A stretch of 64,000 nucleotides of DNA from Bacteroidales bacterium (lineage in GTDB: Bacteria > Bacteroidota > Bacteroidia > Bacteroidales > UBA12077), in NCBI GenBank assembly GCA_028282785.1, contig JANQHE010000076.1, forward strand, positions 24,547 to 88,546, read 5' to 3'. The translations under genes and the position numbers were made by a program. Numbering within the stretch: position 1 is the stretch's first letter; each line of letters begins with the position of its first letter. Of the stretch, positions 51,515-60,507 are shown piece after piece. The notes beneath the pieces were generated by a model. The model was not told the origin of the DNA and made no database searches. It was given only the letters and a program-made list of their open reading frames with translations.

Positions 51515-53694
51515 AACCTAAATAATAGATCAATCAGGAAGGATCTTTTTTCTAATTTATAATCAAATGGGTAGGCATAATTTTTTACAATAAATCTATT
51601 TTCATTTGTAAGGTTTTTTACGGCTATTCCTAACTCAATCTTGGATGTAATTTTATAGGCAAGTTTAAAATCCATATTTATCCAGGAATCTACCGATTTA
51701 GGTCTAAATTCTTCCATACCACTATAATAGTCAGACTCTCTTCTTTTTACTTTTCCCTGATAATGGAAAAGAAATGTTGTATAAAAATCTCGATAATTAT
51801 AAAATAAACCAATATTAAATGTAGATGAGGGTGTCCAGGTGACTGTATTTTTACTAACAGCAATAGTTGTGTCAGTAATTTCTTCATCTAATCGCTTTGC
51901 AAAAGAATAATTAAAAAATCCTGTAAAACTGTTATATACCATTTGAATTTCTGCTTCAAACCCAGCCGTTTCCTGTGAAAAAACATTTGTACTTAAATTG
52001 GTATTTACAGTACTATATGCTATTATATTTTCAAAATTAACCCAATAGCCATTTAACTTAAGGTTGATATTACCATTTATTGTCCAGTTCAATCCTAAAT
52101 CAAAATTTGTTGATTTTTCAGGTTCTATCTCTTCAATATTAGAAGCCAGAGTGTATGTGTTTGAACCAAACATTTCCGCAGGTGTGGGAGTCCTGAATGC
52201 CTGTCCAAAAATTGCTTTTAACGATAAATTCCTGTTTAAGCTTAAAACAACTGCAGCACGGGGAGTAAACATGCCGTAGTTTTTATCTTTTAACTGTGTT
52301 GTATCATTGTTTAAATTGCTGTCATATGTAAAAAACATATGGTCATAACGGCCACTCAATGTAACTTGAAGTTTATTAAAGAATTTTGGAGAAACATACT
52401 GCATATAAATGGCAGCATTCTTTACGGGCCTGTCATCAATATATTCGAACCATGGATCTAAGTTATAAGTTGTAAAAAAAGTATCGGGATTTGTATTCCA
52501 ATTATTCATTTCAAGGTTTGAAGTATGTTCTTGATCACCATTGTATAAAAATATGTCCCCTTCAACCCCGGTAATTATACTATGATTATTAAGGTTTACT
52601 TCACATTGTAATCTGGCCCAAATATCTTGCGCATCAGTCTTAAGGTACTCGCTTAGCCCTTTTGGATAGAAAAACCATTTATCCGAACCACCGTCAACGT
52701 TATATCTCATATTCCAATCTATACCATGTTTTTGATACTTAATGGCAGATTCCCAATTAAATAACCTATCCTTTTCCGTAGTATACTTTAATACAAATAT
52801 TCGCCGGTATTCTTTCATACTTTCAGGCTGGTCAGGAATTTTAAAAAGCCAGCCATGTCCTGTGCTAAAATTCCAGTGTTGTTCATGAAATTGAAATGAT
52901 AAGCCTTCAAGCTTATCTTTACCATATATTTTTGCAAATAAATATGAATTGCTTCTTTGATCAAATGTTTTTGTTTTAATTAACTCACCATTGGAATCGA
53001 TTCTACTCGAATCATCGTATGATTCGTATTCATTTCCATCAGTTTCATAATGACTAAAGCTTAAAACCATTCCAAACTTTTTATTCTCATTTCCTAATGC
53101 AAAATCATAGATTTGGCTATTTTGAAACTCTCTTCTAAGACGAATGATACCAAACTCGTCAAAATCATCTGCATTATTAGTATTAAGGGTTATAACACCG
53201 TTCATAGCACAGGTTCCATATAAAGCACCTCCTGCACCCCGTATTATTTCCAATGACTTCGTAAAAATTAATGGAGTTATCTCCCAGGTATATGCTGTTC
53301 CGTATAAATTATCATTATACGGAATACCGTCTATAAGCATTAAATAATGATTATTATTCCAGCCTTCAAACATTCCTCTAAATCCAATGGTTCTTCTTTC
53401 ATAATCATATGATGGGTGAAACCCGGGTTGGTAGTATAGAACTTCATTTATACTTAAACTGCCAAAATGATTAATTTTGTTTATTGGAATAGCAGTAATT
53501 ATATTAGGTGCATCAGATTGTTTTTGCATAATCTTAGATGCGGATATCACTTCAATATCCATTAACTCTTCAAGTGACATTGCATAGTAGTCCTCAATGG
53601 TAAGAGTGTCTGTTTGGTTGGTTGCATTAATGTAATTACAGAAATAAACCAGAAAAAACATTAGGAACAAAGAACTTAACCAACGTTTTTTCAT
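51511..53694 (-). CDS. TonB-dependent outer-membrane receptor
   Basis: A 727-residue receptor with a signal peptide (about 1-24), a short N-terminal segment (LTIEDYYAMSLEELMDIEVI), a plug domain (about 55-180: PNIITAIP, GFRGMFEGWNNNHYLMLIDG, IIRGAGGALYGTCAMNGVI) and a barrel ending in LLFRF. It lacks the carboxypeptidase-like domain and SusD partner of glycan systems, which points to a metal-chelate, vitamin or small organic ligand. It is downstream of an ABC importer on the same strand, 122 bases apart, and may feed it. Confidence 0.92.
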   Translation of the reverse strand: MKKRWLSSLFLMFFLVYFCNYINATNQTDTLTIEDYYAMSLEELMDIEVISASKIMQKQSDAPNIITAIPINKINHFGSLSINEVLYYQPGFHPSYDYERRTIGFRGMFEGWNNNHYLMLIDGIPYNDNLYGTAYTWEITPLIFTKSLEIIRGAGGALYGTCAMNGVITLNTNNADDFDEFGIIRLRREFQNSQIYDFALGNENKKFGMVLSFSHYETDGNEYESYDDSSRIDSNGELIKTKTFDQRSNSYLFAKIYGKDKLEGLSFQFHEQHWNFSTGHGWLFKIPDQPESMKEYRRIFVLKYTTEKDRLFNWESAIKYQKHGIDWNMRYNVDGGSDKWFFYPKGLSEYLKTDAQDIWARLQCEVNLNNHSIITGVEGDIFLYNGDQEHTSNLEMNNWNTNPDTFFTTYNLDPWFEYIDDRPVKNAAIYMQYVSPKFFNKLQVTLSGRYDHMFFTYDSNLNNDTTQLKDKNYGMFTPRAAVVLSLNRNLSLKAIFGQAFRTPTPAEMFGSNTYTLASNIEEIEPEKSTNFDLGLNWTINGNINLKLNGYWVNFENIIAYSTVNTNLSTNVFSQETAGFEAEIQMVYNSFTGFFNYSFAKRLDEEITDTTIAVSKNTVTWTPSSTFNIGLFYNYRDFYTTFLFHYQGKVKRRESDYYSGMEEFRPKSVDSWINMDFKLAYKITSKIELGIAVKNLTNENRFIVKNYAYPFDYKLEKRSFLIDLLFRF

Positions 53695-53816
53695 AAGATT
53701 AACATTTATTGTTATAGAATGATATCTCTATACTTCCAAAAATAGTTCGAGCGTAAGATGATTTAAACAAATTTAAAAAAAAGCCATTTGTTAGTCAATA
53801 TGTATAGATTGTAGGA

Positions 53817-54521
53817 TCACATTATCTTTAAAATATCATTTTTAATATGATGTATTTTGTCTGAATTTAATACTCTTTCAGCAAATGGAATATCAATTGT
53901 AATTTTTTTATTAATTTTTACAGGAGCTTTACTAAAAACATAAATATCTTTACCCAGAAGTAGTGCTTCATCTATGTCATGTGTGACAAATATTACGGTT
54001 CTTTTATCAGTTAACCATAATCGGTCGAACGCTTTTATGAGGTTTTGCTTTAGTTTTAAATCAAGAGCTTTTAAAGGCTCATCCATTAAAATGATATCCG
54101 ATCTATATGAGAATGCACGAGCAATTGCAACACGTTGTTTCATTCCACCGCTTAATTTCGAAGGATAAAAATCTGCAAACTTTTCAAGTTCAACCAATCG
54201 CATGTATTTTTTTGCTATCTCCAGCTTTTCACTTTTCGCTTTTTGGTTGTTTAAAACAAATGCAATGTTTTGTTTTACAGTTTTCCAGGGAAGAAGTCTT
54301 GGTTCCTGGAAAATATATGATAATACTTTTTGACTAAATCCTTCAAAATGTCCCTTATCAGCTTGTGAGTTATTACTGATTATGTTAAGAAGAGTCGTTT
54401 TGCCGCAACCAGAAGGTCCTAAAATACAGGTAATTGTATTTTCTTCAATTTCAATATTGAAATCGTCAAAAAGAATAATTTCACCAAATGATTTATATAA
54501 TCCTTTTATTAGTAATGACAT
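53817..54521 (-). CDS. ABC importer ATPase, SsuB/TauB/ThiZ-like
   Basis: A 234-residue ABC ATPase. Walker A is LGPSGCGKTTLL near residue 34, the signature is LSGGMKQRVAIARA near 124, and Walker B is DIILMDEP near 145. The family supplies energy to nitrate, sulfonate, taurine and thiamine-precursor importers. It starts one base after the permease stop and is the last gene of the import set before the receptor. Confidence 0.93.
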   Translation of the reverse strand: MSLLIKGLYKSFGEIILFDDFNIEIEENTITCILGPSGCGKTTLLNIISNNSQADKGHFEGFSQKVLSYIFQEPRLLPWKTVKQNIAFVLNNQKAKSEKLEIAKKYMRLVELEKFADFYPSKLSGGMKQRVAIARAFSYRSDIILMDEPLKALDLKLKQNLIKAFDRLWLTDKRTVIFVTHDIDEALLLGKDIYVFSKAPVKINKKITIDIPFAERVLNSDKIHHIKNDILKIM

Positions 54522-54522
54522 A

Positions 54523-55281
54523 TTACCTCCAAATCACAATTGATTGTTCAACTTTACGAATAATTAATTCAAATAAATAACTTATAATTACAGCGATGAT
54601 GGTCCAGGCAATAACCTCGTTTACAAGCAGATATGTTTGGGCTGTTTGCATTAAGGTACCAATACCGAACTGAGGCTGGCTTAAAACTTCACCAATGATA
54701 ATGGCTCTCCATCCAAATCCCATTGCACCGGATGCACCGGAAAATATAAATGGAGTTATTGCCGGTAAATAAACTTCTTTAATAATCTTATGGTTTTCAA
54801 TCTGATATATTCCGGACATTTCAACCAAATCCTGATCCACATTTTTAATTCCGTCTATTACATTACCACATATAAAAGGAAACATAGTTAAGAAAGCTAT
54901 AAAAATGGCAACAAAATCAACCTTAAACCAAATAAGTGCTAAAAGAATTAAAGAAATAACAGGCGTTGATCTTATTGTAACCAAAATTGGTTTAAGGAAA
55001 GCATCAAAATATTTATTGGTGCCGGCAAATATTCCCAATGAAACACCTAAAATAAAAGAAATTATAAAACCAATAATTCCCCGAAAAATAGTTGCTCCAA
55101 TAACTTTAAAAAAATCCTCATTTATAAAAAGGTTTAATGTTGCAATAATTGTAGATTCAGGTGATGGTAGAATTAAATCCGATTGATATAACATGGATGC
55201 AACTTTCCAAATACCTATTAATACTAATACCGAAATAACCGAAATAATCCTTTTTATCGAATTACTATTTTTCATGATCAA
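54523..55281 (-). CDS. ABC importer permease, SsuC/TauC-like
   Basis: A 252-residue permease with about six transmembrane helices. The EAA-type coupling motif lies around EMSGIYQIENHKIIKEVYLPAI near residue 155, followed by SGASGAMGFGWRAIIIGE. It belongs to the same sub-family as the ATPase next to it. The substrate is set by the binding protein at 55826-56776. Confidence 0.93.
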   Translation of the reverse strand: MIMKNSNSIKRIISVISVLVLIGIWKVASMLYQSDLILPSPESTIIATLNLFINEDFFKVIGATIFRGIIGFIISFILGVSLGIFAGTNKYFDAFLKPILVTIRSTPVISLILLALIWFKVDFVAIFIAFLTMFPFICGNVIDGIKNVDQDLVEMSGIYQIENHKIIKEVYLPAITPFIFSGASGAMGFGWRAIIIGEVLSQPQFGIGTLMQTAQTYLLVNEVIAWTIIAVIISYLFELIIRKVEQSIVIWR

Positions 55282-55343
55282 CTTATTTGATCGAAAATTA
55301 CAAATAAAATCGGACTAAAATATAGAAAGGTATAAAAGCACAA

Positions 55344-55736
55344 TTATTTATTAATATGCTCGGCAATTTTCTTGAGCAAATAATCCGGCCTAACAGGTTT
55401 GGAAATATAATCATCACAGCCAAATTCGAGAGCAATGGCTTCATCATCAGATAAAGCAAAAGCTGTAAAAGCGATGATTGGAATATTTCTGCTAACTGTG
55501 CGAATATATTTGGTGGCTTCCAATCCACCCATTTCAGGCATACGAATATCCATTAAAATAACGTCAATGTCAGGATTATCTTTGAATATTTTTACTGCCT
55601 GTTCACCATTTTCTGCATGATAGATTTTGATGTTTGTTTTTCTTAGTGCTTTTTCGAGAATGATATAATTATGTAATTCATCGTCAGCAATTAAAATACT
55701 TTTTTTGCTCCAATCGTAGATATTTGACGAATCCAT
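55344..55736 (-). CDS. Single-domain response regulator within the ABC importer operon
   Basis: A 130-residue REC domain with acidic pocket at Asp18-Asp19, phosphoacceptor Asp63 in ILMDIRMPEMGG, and the conserved Lys in YISKPVRP. It has no output domain and resembles the stand-alone receivers that end hybrid kinases. It sits between the binding protein and the permease on the same strand. No kinase is adjacent; whether it controls transport or is only co-transcribed is open. Confidence 0.88.
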   Translation of the reverse strand: MDSSNIYDWSKKSILIADDELHNYIILEKALRKTNIKIYHAENGEQAVKIFKDNPDIDVILMDIRMPEMGGLEATKYIRTVSRNIPIIAFTAFALSDDEAIALEFGCDDYISKPVRPDYLLKKIAEHINK

Positions 55737-55825
55737 TTTTTTCAGTTTAAAATCTTATAGGTATACGCTCTTATGAGTAAAAGGTTAAATAATAAATAAA
55801 TTTAAACAATATTTTCCAATCTAAG

Positions 55826-56776
55826 TTAATTCAGGAAAAAATTATCATCAGGAATTTTATCTCCAACAATTACAGGATTTAATTTATAAAAGGTTTTAAG
55901 ATATTCCGTAATTTCTTTTTTGATTTCTGATGCCTCCTTAAAATCCAGGTTACATCGCGGAATTGTAGATAAAGCAACTTCAGTATTTGGTAAGATATTG
56001 TATTTTACAATAAATTCAGCTGCTTTCTCTTGATTTTGAATTACCCAATTACTTGAATTTTTATACGCTTGAAGGATTTTTTCAAGCTCAATTTTATTTT
56101 GCAAAGTAAAATCTTCATGAACCAGGAAAGCCGTTTGTGCGATTGGTGCTTCATTTACTTTTTGCCATTCGGTATTTAGATCCATAATTGGATGAACTTG
56201 CTTATTCTTTTGCATTACAAGACTAACTAAAGGCTCGGAAATTACCGCTAGGTCAGCTTGATTTGCAGCAACAGCATTTGCAAGGTCAATATGGGTAGGG
56301 AAAGAATAATCTAAAATTACATCTCGACTAAGATCTATGTCATTTTGAACTAAAAGATATTTAAATAATACATCCGGGGTCATTCCTTTTGCCATTAAAT
56401 TAATTCGTTTTCCTTTCAAATCATTCCACGTTTTAACAGTTGTATCGTTTCCAAATAAATATAAAGTTCCCCAAACCGGAATTGCTGCTAACTTGTACGG
56501 TAAACCTTTATTGTAAAGAATTACTCCCATTGTAGTGGGAAGTATTGCGAAATCAACTTTATTTTCAAGCATTAGCTTACGAACCTGAATAGGTTCATTA
56601 TGAATTGTTATTTCAATGTTGGGATTATCAACCTGATTTAAACTATCAATCATTTTAACCATTCCTATTGCTGAAGGACCTTTTAAGGTAGCAATTTTAA
56701 TTTTTTCGGAATCTTTTTTTTCACTACAACTTAATAAAACAATTGATAAAAGAAATACACCATATATCTTTTTCAT
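55826..56776 (-). CDS. ABC importer substrate-binding lipoprotein, SsuA/NMT1-like
   Basis: From ATG 56776 (MKKIYGVFLLSIVLLSC) the protein has 316 residues; the upstream ATG at 56794 adds MIKNRY before the signal peptide. The lipobox LLSC gives a lipid-anchored binding protein. The body matches the SsuA/THI5/NMT1-like family (DFAILPTTMGVILYNKGLPYKLAAIPVWG near 75; WNDLKGKRINLMAKGMTPDVL near 120). Family ligands include sulfonates, nitrate and pyrimidine thiamine precursors. It is the first gene of the set; 49 bases plus a REC gene separate it from the permease. Confidence 0.88.
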   Translation of the reverse strand: MKKIYGVFLLSIVLLSCSEKKDSEKIKIATLKGPSAIGMVKMIDSLNQVDNPNIEITIHNEPIQVRKLMLENKVDFAILPTTMGVILYNKGLPYKLAAIPVWGTLYLFGNDTTVKTWNDLKGKRINLMAKGMTPDVLFKYLLVQNDIDLSRDVILDYSFPTHIDLANAVAANQADLAVISEPLVSLVMQKNKQVHPIMDLNTEWQKVNEAPIAQTAFLVHEDFTLQNKIELEKILQAYKNSSNWVIQNQEKAAEFIVKYNILPNTEVALSTIPRCNLDFKEASEIKKEITEYLKTFYKLNPVIVGDKIPDDNFFLN

Positions 56777-56889
56777 GTATCTATTTTTTATCAAAATTAG
56801 TCAATTTTATAATTGTTTTTATTATGTTCTAATCATCCAATATTATTTATGAATTCGTTTTTAGGATGAAAGCAACTAAATAATCATAC

Positions 56890-56908
56890 TTTACATCTAT
56901 CATGTAAA
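56890..56908 (+). promoter_or_regulatory. Inverted repeat just upstream of the serpin gene
   Basis: TTTACAT and ATGTAAA are perfect 7-base arms around CTATC, ending 12 bases before the ATG. It could be an operator or a leader hairpin near the ribosome-binding region. The 144 bases between this gene and the divergent binding-protein gene also hold the promoters of both. Confidence 0.4.
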
Positions 56909-56920
56909 TAGAAAATCACC

Positions 56921-58153
56921 ATGAATAAATTAATCTGCTATTTGTTATTAATTCCACTTATTATATCATGCGAAAATGATGAAAGTAGACCAGAATTTCC
57001 AACAGAGGAAAAAGAAATTATTTTATCCCCGGAATCTATAGAAATGGTAAGCAGTGATAATCAGTTTGGAATTGAATTTTTCAAAGAGATCATTGCTATT
57101 GAGCCTGATAAGAATTTAATGATCTCACCACTAAGTTTGTCTCAGGCATTATTGATGACTTATAATGGAGCTGCCGGAGATACAAAAAGTGCTTTTGAAG
57201 AAACACTTTTTCTGAATAACTTAACAGCAGAAGAGATTAATCAAGCTCAAAAAGACTTGGTTGAGTCACTATTAGAGGTAGATCCTGGCATAACAATTAG
57301 TATTGCTAATTCCATTTGGTGCAAAGAGGGTTTATCTGTGAAGCCTGAATTTATTACGGTAAATCAAAATTACTATGATGCAGAGGTTAGAGAAGAACTA
57401 TTTGATCAAAATACTATAGATCTTATCAATTCATGGGTTAACAATAAAACAAATGGTAAGATCGATGAAATAATTGATTCAATTGACCCTTTAACAGTTA
57501 TGTTTTTAATTAATGCAGTGTACTTTAAAGGAAACTGGAAATTTGAATTTAGTGAGGAAAATACCGTTGATAATGATTTTTATTTGAGTAATGGAAATAC
57601 GATTGAAACTCCCTTTATGAACCAGGAAGTTACCGCTAATGTAATGTATCATGATATTTTCCAAATGCTTGAATTACCCTATGGAAGAGGAAATTACAGT
57701 ATGTTAATTTTACTACCGGGCGATGGTAAATCCATTCATGATATTATTGAAGAGTTGGATACTGAAAACTATGACGAATGGTTATTAAATCTTCAAGAAA
57801 GGAATGTTGAAGTTAGTATTCCGAAATTCAAATTTAAATATGAAAAAAAGCTTAATGATTTGTTAAAACCGATGGGGCTTTCAGTTGCATTTGATCCGGA
57901 TAATGCCGATTTCTCAAATATAAGTGAAGCATTAGAATTATATATAAGTAAAGTAAAACATAAAACATTTATAGAAGTAAACGAAAAAGGAACTGAGGCT
58001 GCTGCAGTAACAATTGTGGGTATAAATACAACCAGCGCAGATCCAACTTATCCTAAATTTATTGTGAATAAACCATTTTTATTTGTTATTCGTGAGAAAT
58101 ATACCAACTCAATTTTATTCATGGGTAAGGTAGAGGATCCTTCTAAAGAATAG
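56921..58153 (+). CDS. Serpin (serine protease inhibitor) lipoprotein
   Basis: A 410-residue serpin with a lipoprotein signal (LLIPLIISC, Cys17). Serpin landmarks: NLMISPLSLSQALLMTYNGA near residue 66, FLINAVYFKGNWKFEF near 192, and the reactive-centre hinge EKGTEAAAVTIVG near 356. Small residues fill the hinge, so it should be inhibitory. By counting from the hinge the scissile bond falls near Thr-Ser in INTTSADP. It probably protects the cell surface from host or community proteases. It has no functional link to the hydrogenase genes. Confidence 0.93.
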   Translation: MNKLICYLLLIPLIISCENDESRPEFPTEEKEIILSPESIEMVSSDNQFGIEFFKEIIAIEPDKNLMISPLSLSQALLMTYNGAAGDTKSAFEETLFLNNLTAEEINQAQKDLVESLLEVDPGITISIANSIWCKEGLSVKPEFITVNQNYYDAEVREELFDQNTIDLINSWVNNKTNGKIDEIIDSIDPLTVMFLINAVYFKGNWKFEFSEENTVDNDFYLSNGNTIETPFMNQEVTANVMYHDIFQMLELPYGRGNYSMLILLPGDGKSIHDIIEELDTENYDEWLLNLQERNVEVSIPKFKFKYEKKLNDLLKPMGLSVAFDPDNADFSNISEALELYISKVKHKTFIEVNEKGTEAAAVTIVGINTTSADPTYPKFIVNKPFLFVIREKYTNSILFMGKVEDPSKE

Positions 58154-58234
58154 ATTTAATAGTCTTTTTCAGTAAAGTTATAGTTAAAGTTAAAAGCTGT
58201 TATATATCATATTGGCATTTTAAAGAAATGTTCT

Positions 58235-58256
58235 TACCTTTGTTAACAAAATAACA
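58235..58256 (+). promoter_or_regulatory. Promoter overlapping a TGTTA-N6-TAACA operator before the hydG operon
   Basis: TACCTTTG (58235-58242) is a perfect -7 box. Its last bases begin TGTTAACAAAATAACA (58241-58256), a 5+6+5 inverted repeat whose 19-base context TTGTTAACAAAATAACAGT matches the sites at 18503 and 41995 at all but two positions. Here the site is single and lies over the expected transcription start, a position that fits repression. The ATG follows at 58339. Confidence 0.7.
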
Positions 58257-58338
58257 GTAAAATCTTTTTACTCTTTCTGAGAAACGGATATATTTCTGTT
58301 TCAAGGTTAAAGAATAAATCTAATCCGGAGGAAATCTG

Positions 58339-58593
58339 ATGGAAAAGAGAATTGGAACTGCACTTATTTTAATCGAGAATTCAGATATCGTTCAGAAAAT
58401 GAACGAGATCGCATTTAATCATTCCAACATAATTATTGGTCGACAAGGTTTACCACGTAGCAATGGCCAAAATATTATTTCTCTTGTTCTTGAAGGTACA
58501 ACCGACGAAATTGGTTCTTTAACCGGACAACTTGGGCGCTTAAAAGGTATTCAGGTTAAGTCAGTACTTTTAAAGAATAAAAATAATGAATAG
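58339..58593 (+). CDS. TM1266-family iron-only hydrogenase system putative regulator
   Basis: An 84-residue protein with an ACT/NikR-C-like ferredoxin fold pattern: RIGTALILIENSDIVQKMNEI, SNIIIGRQGLP, ISLVLEGTTDEIGSLTGQLGRLKGIQVKS. The family is named for its presence beside [FeFe] hydrogenase maturation genes. A strong GGAGG precedes the ATG. It has no DNA-binding domain, so it may act as a ligand-binding or protein-binding switch. Two further members follow hydG and are more like each other than like this one. Confidence 0.85.
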   Translation: MEKRIGTALILIENSDIVQKMNEIAFNHSNIIIGRQGLPRSNGQNIISLVLEGTTDEIGSLTGQLGRLKGIQVKSVLLKNKNNE

Positions 58594-58688
58594 CTTTCTT
58601 ATACAGCGGTTATTTTTATGTCCATTTAATTTAAATGGTTTACTGTAGTTACACGAAATAATTTAGGAAATAATTAAAAATACATGAA

Positions 58689-60116
58689 ATGAAATTTTAT
58701 CCAGAAAAATACAAGATTAAGGACCAGCGAATGAAACCGTTTATTGACCCGGAAGAAATTTGGGATTATATAAATAATACGGAATCAACTAAAGAAAGAG
58801 TTCGGGAAGTTATTGCCAAAGCTTTAAATAAGGAAAGGCTAAATCTTAAGGAAACAGCAGTTTTAATAAACGCCAATGATCCTGAATTGATTGAAGAGAT
58901 TAAACAAGGGGCTAAAACTTTAAAGGAAAAAGTTTATGGAAACAGAATAGTATTATTTGCTCCATTATATGTGGGAAATAAATGTACCAATAATTGCGAA
59001 TATTGTGGTTTTAAGGCTAGTAATAAGGATGCAATCCGACAAACTTTGAGTGACAATGAGTTAATTAAAGAAGTTGAAGCGTTGGAAGACAATGGGCAAA
59101 AAAGACTGATTCTTGTTTATGGAGAACACAAACATTATTCTCCCGAGTTTATAGCAAAAAATGTTAAAACGGTTTATAGTGTAAAAAAAGGAAACGGAGA
59201 AATAAGGCGTGTAAATATAAATGCTGCGCCCCTTGATATTGACGGATTTAGGACGGTTAAGGATGCAGGAATTGGTACGTATCAGATTTTTCAGGAAACG
59301 TACCATCCTGAAGCTTATGCTAAATATCACCTGGGTGGTAAAAAGAGAGATTTCGAATATAGGTTAACTTCGCTTGATAGAGCACAGGAAGCCGGTTTAG
59401 ATGATGTTGGTATAGGAGCATTATTCGGATTATATGATTGGAGATACGAAGTTTTAGCTATGGTTCGCCACACAAATCATTTTGAGGCTTGTTATAACGT
59501 TGGCCCACATACAATTTCATTCCCACGTATACAAGATGCATCAGCAGTGAACGTGGATCCTAAGTATATGATTACAGATGATGAATTTACCAGGCTAATA
59601 GCAATCTTAAGATTAGCGGTTCCTTACACAGGCTTAATATTAACTGCTAGAGAATCGGAACAAGTCCGCCGCGAAGTTATGTCGTTCGGTGTTTCTCAAA
59701 TTGATGGTGGCACTAAACTAGAACTTGGGTCTTATCACGAAAGTCAGAATGAGGAGCAAAACCTGAACCGTGAACAATTCGCAATTAATGACAACAGGTC
59801 GTTAGCCGAAATTATTGACGAATTAATTGAAAACGAATATTTACCATCTTTTTGTACAGCTTGTTATCGCTTGGGTAGGACAGGAGAACATTTTATGGAA
59901 TTTTCAGTACCTGGTTTTATTAAAAGATTCTGTACACCAAATGCAATTCTAACTTTGGCAGAATATATTGAGGATTATGCAACACCAGAGGTAGCTGATA
60001 AGGCTTGGAGAATTATCAACAAAGAAATTAAAGGGTTGGATGATGAGAAAGTGGTGTGTTTGGTTAATGAAAGAATTGAAAAGATAAAACAGGGTGAACG
60101 AGATATGTATTTTTAA
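58689..60116 (+). CDS. hydG: [FeFe] hydrogenase maturase HydG (radical SAM tyrosine lyase)
   Basis: A 475-residue radical SAM enzyme that cleaves tyrosine to give the CO and CN ligands of the H-cluster. The SAM cluster motif CTNNCEYC is at Cys99, Cys103 and Cys106. The C-terminal CTAC...C with CX2CX22C spacing (in CTACYRLGRTG to KRFC) binds the auxiliary cluster with the dangler iron. That C-terminal motif separates HydG from ThiH. HydE and HydF, the other maturases, are not in this window. It is flanked by three TM1266-family genes. Confidence 0.95.
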   Translation: MKFYPEKYKIKDQRMKPFIDPEEIWDYINNTESTKERVREVIAKALNKERLNLKETAVLINANDPELIEEIKQGAKTLKEKVYGNRIVLFAPLYVGNKCTNNCEYCGFKASNKDAIRQTLSDNELIKEVEALEDNGQKRLILVYGEHKHYSPEFIAKNVKTVYSVKKGNGEIRRVNINAAPLDIDGFRTVKDAGIGTYQIFQETYHPEAYAKYHLGGKKRDFEYRLTSLDRAQEAGLDDVGIGALFGLYDWRYEVLAMVRHTNHFEACYNVGPHTISFPRIQDASAVNVDPKYMITDDEFTRLIAILRLAVPYTGLILTARESEQVRREVMSFGVSQIDGGTKLELGSYHESQNEEQNLNREQFAINDNRSLAEIIDELIENEYLPSFCTACYRLGRTGEHFMEFSVPGFIKRFCTPNAILTLAEYIEDYATPEVADKAWRIINKEIKGLDDEKVVCLVNERIEKIKQGERDMYF

Positions 60117-60142
60117 GGCTGTTGCCGTTTATTAGTTTAATT

Positions 60143-60176
60143 GTAAAATAGTAAATTTGTTATAATACTATTTTAC
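60143..60176. repeat. Inverted repeat between hydG and the next TM1266-family gene
   Basis: GTAAAATAGTA (60143-60153) and TACTATTTTAC (60166-60176) are perfect 11-base arms around a 12-base loop. No T-run follows, so termination is doubtful; it may alter the ratio of hydG to the downstream genes by mRNA processing, or be an operator for them. Confidence 0.55.
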
Positions 60177-60206
60177 GAATTCACAAATTCACTAATTATC
60201 TAAATT

Positions 60207-60470
60207 ATGTTAGAAAAAAGAATTATTGGAATAAATGTTCTTGACCGTATTAAAGAAGCGGGAAGAACTCAAAAAGTTTTAGGTAAATATGCCACTTCTA
60301 TTAAAACTCGTTTAGGTTTTCACGAATTAAGCGAAGATGTGTGCAGTAGAAACGGATTTATTATTTTAGAATTAACCGGGAAAAAATCCGATTGGGATAA
60401 TCTTGAAAATGAATTGAATGAGATTGGAGGTATAAATATTCAGAAAATGTCTTTTGACTTAAGTAAATAA
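60207..60470 (+). CDS. TM1266-family hydrogenase-associated protein, copy 2
   Basis: An 87-residue ACT-like protein: RIIGINVLDRIKEAGRTQKVLGKYATSIKTRLGFHE, then FIILELTGKKSDWDNLENEL. Compared with the first TM1266-like protein (58339) it has the RLGxHE motif that is shared with copy 3. It starts 30 bases after the inverted repeat downstream of hydG. Confidence 0.82.
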   Translation: MLEKRIIGINVLDRIKEAGRTQKVLGKYATSIKTRLGFHELSEDVCSRNGFIILELTGKKSDWDNLENELNEIGGINIQKMSFDLSK

Positions 60471-60507
60471 TTTTTGTAACTTGTTTTGCTAAACCCATTT
60501 TAAGATT

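Noticed and set aside
58689..60116. HydG candidate as the thiamine enzyme ThiH
   Set aside because: The C-terminal CX2CX22C motif of HydG is present and the neighbours are TM1266-family genes, with no thi genes.
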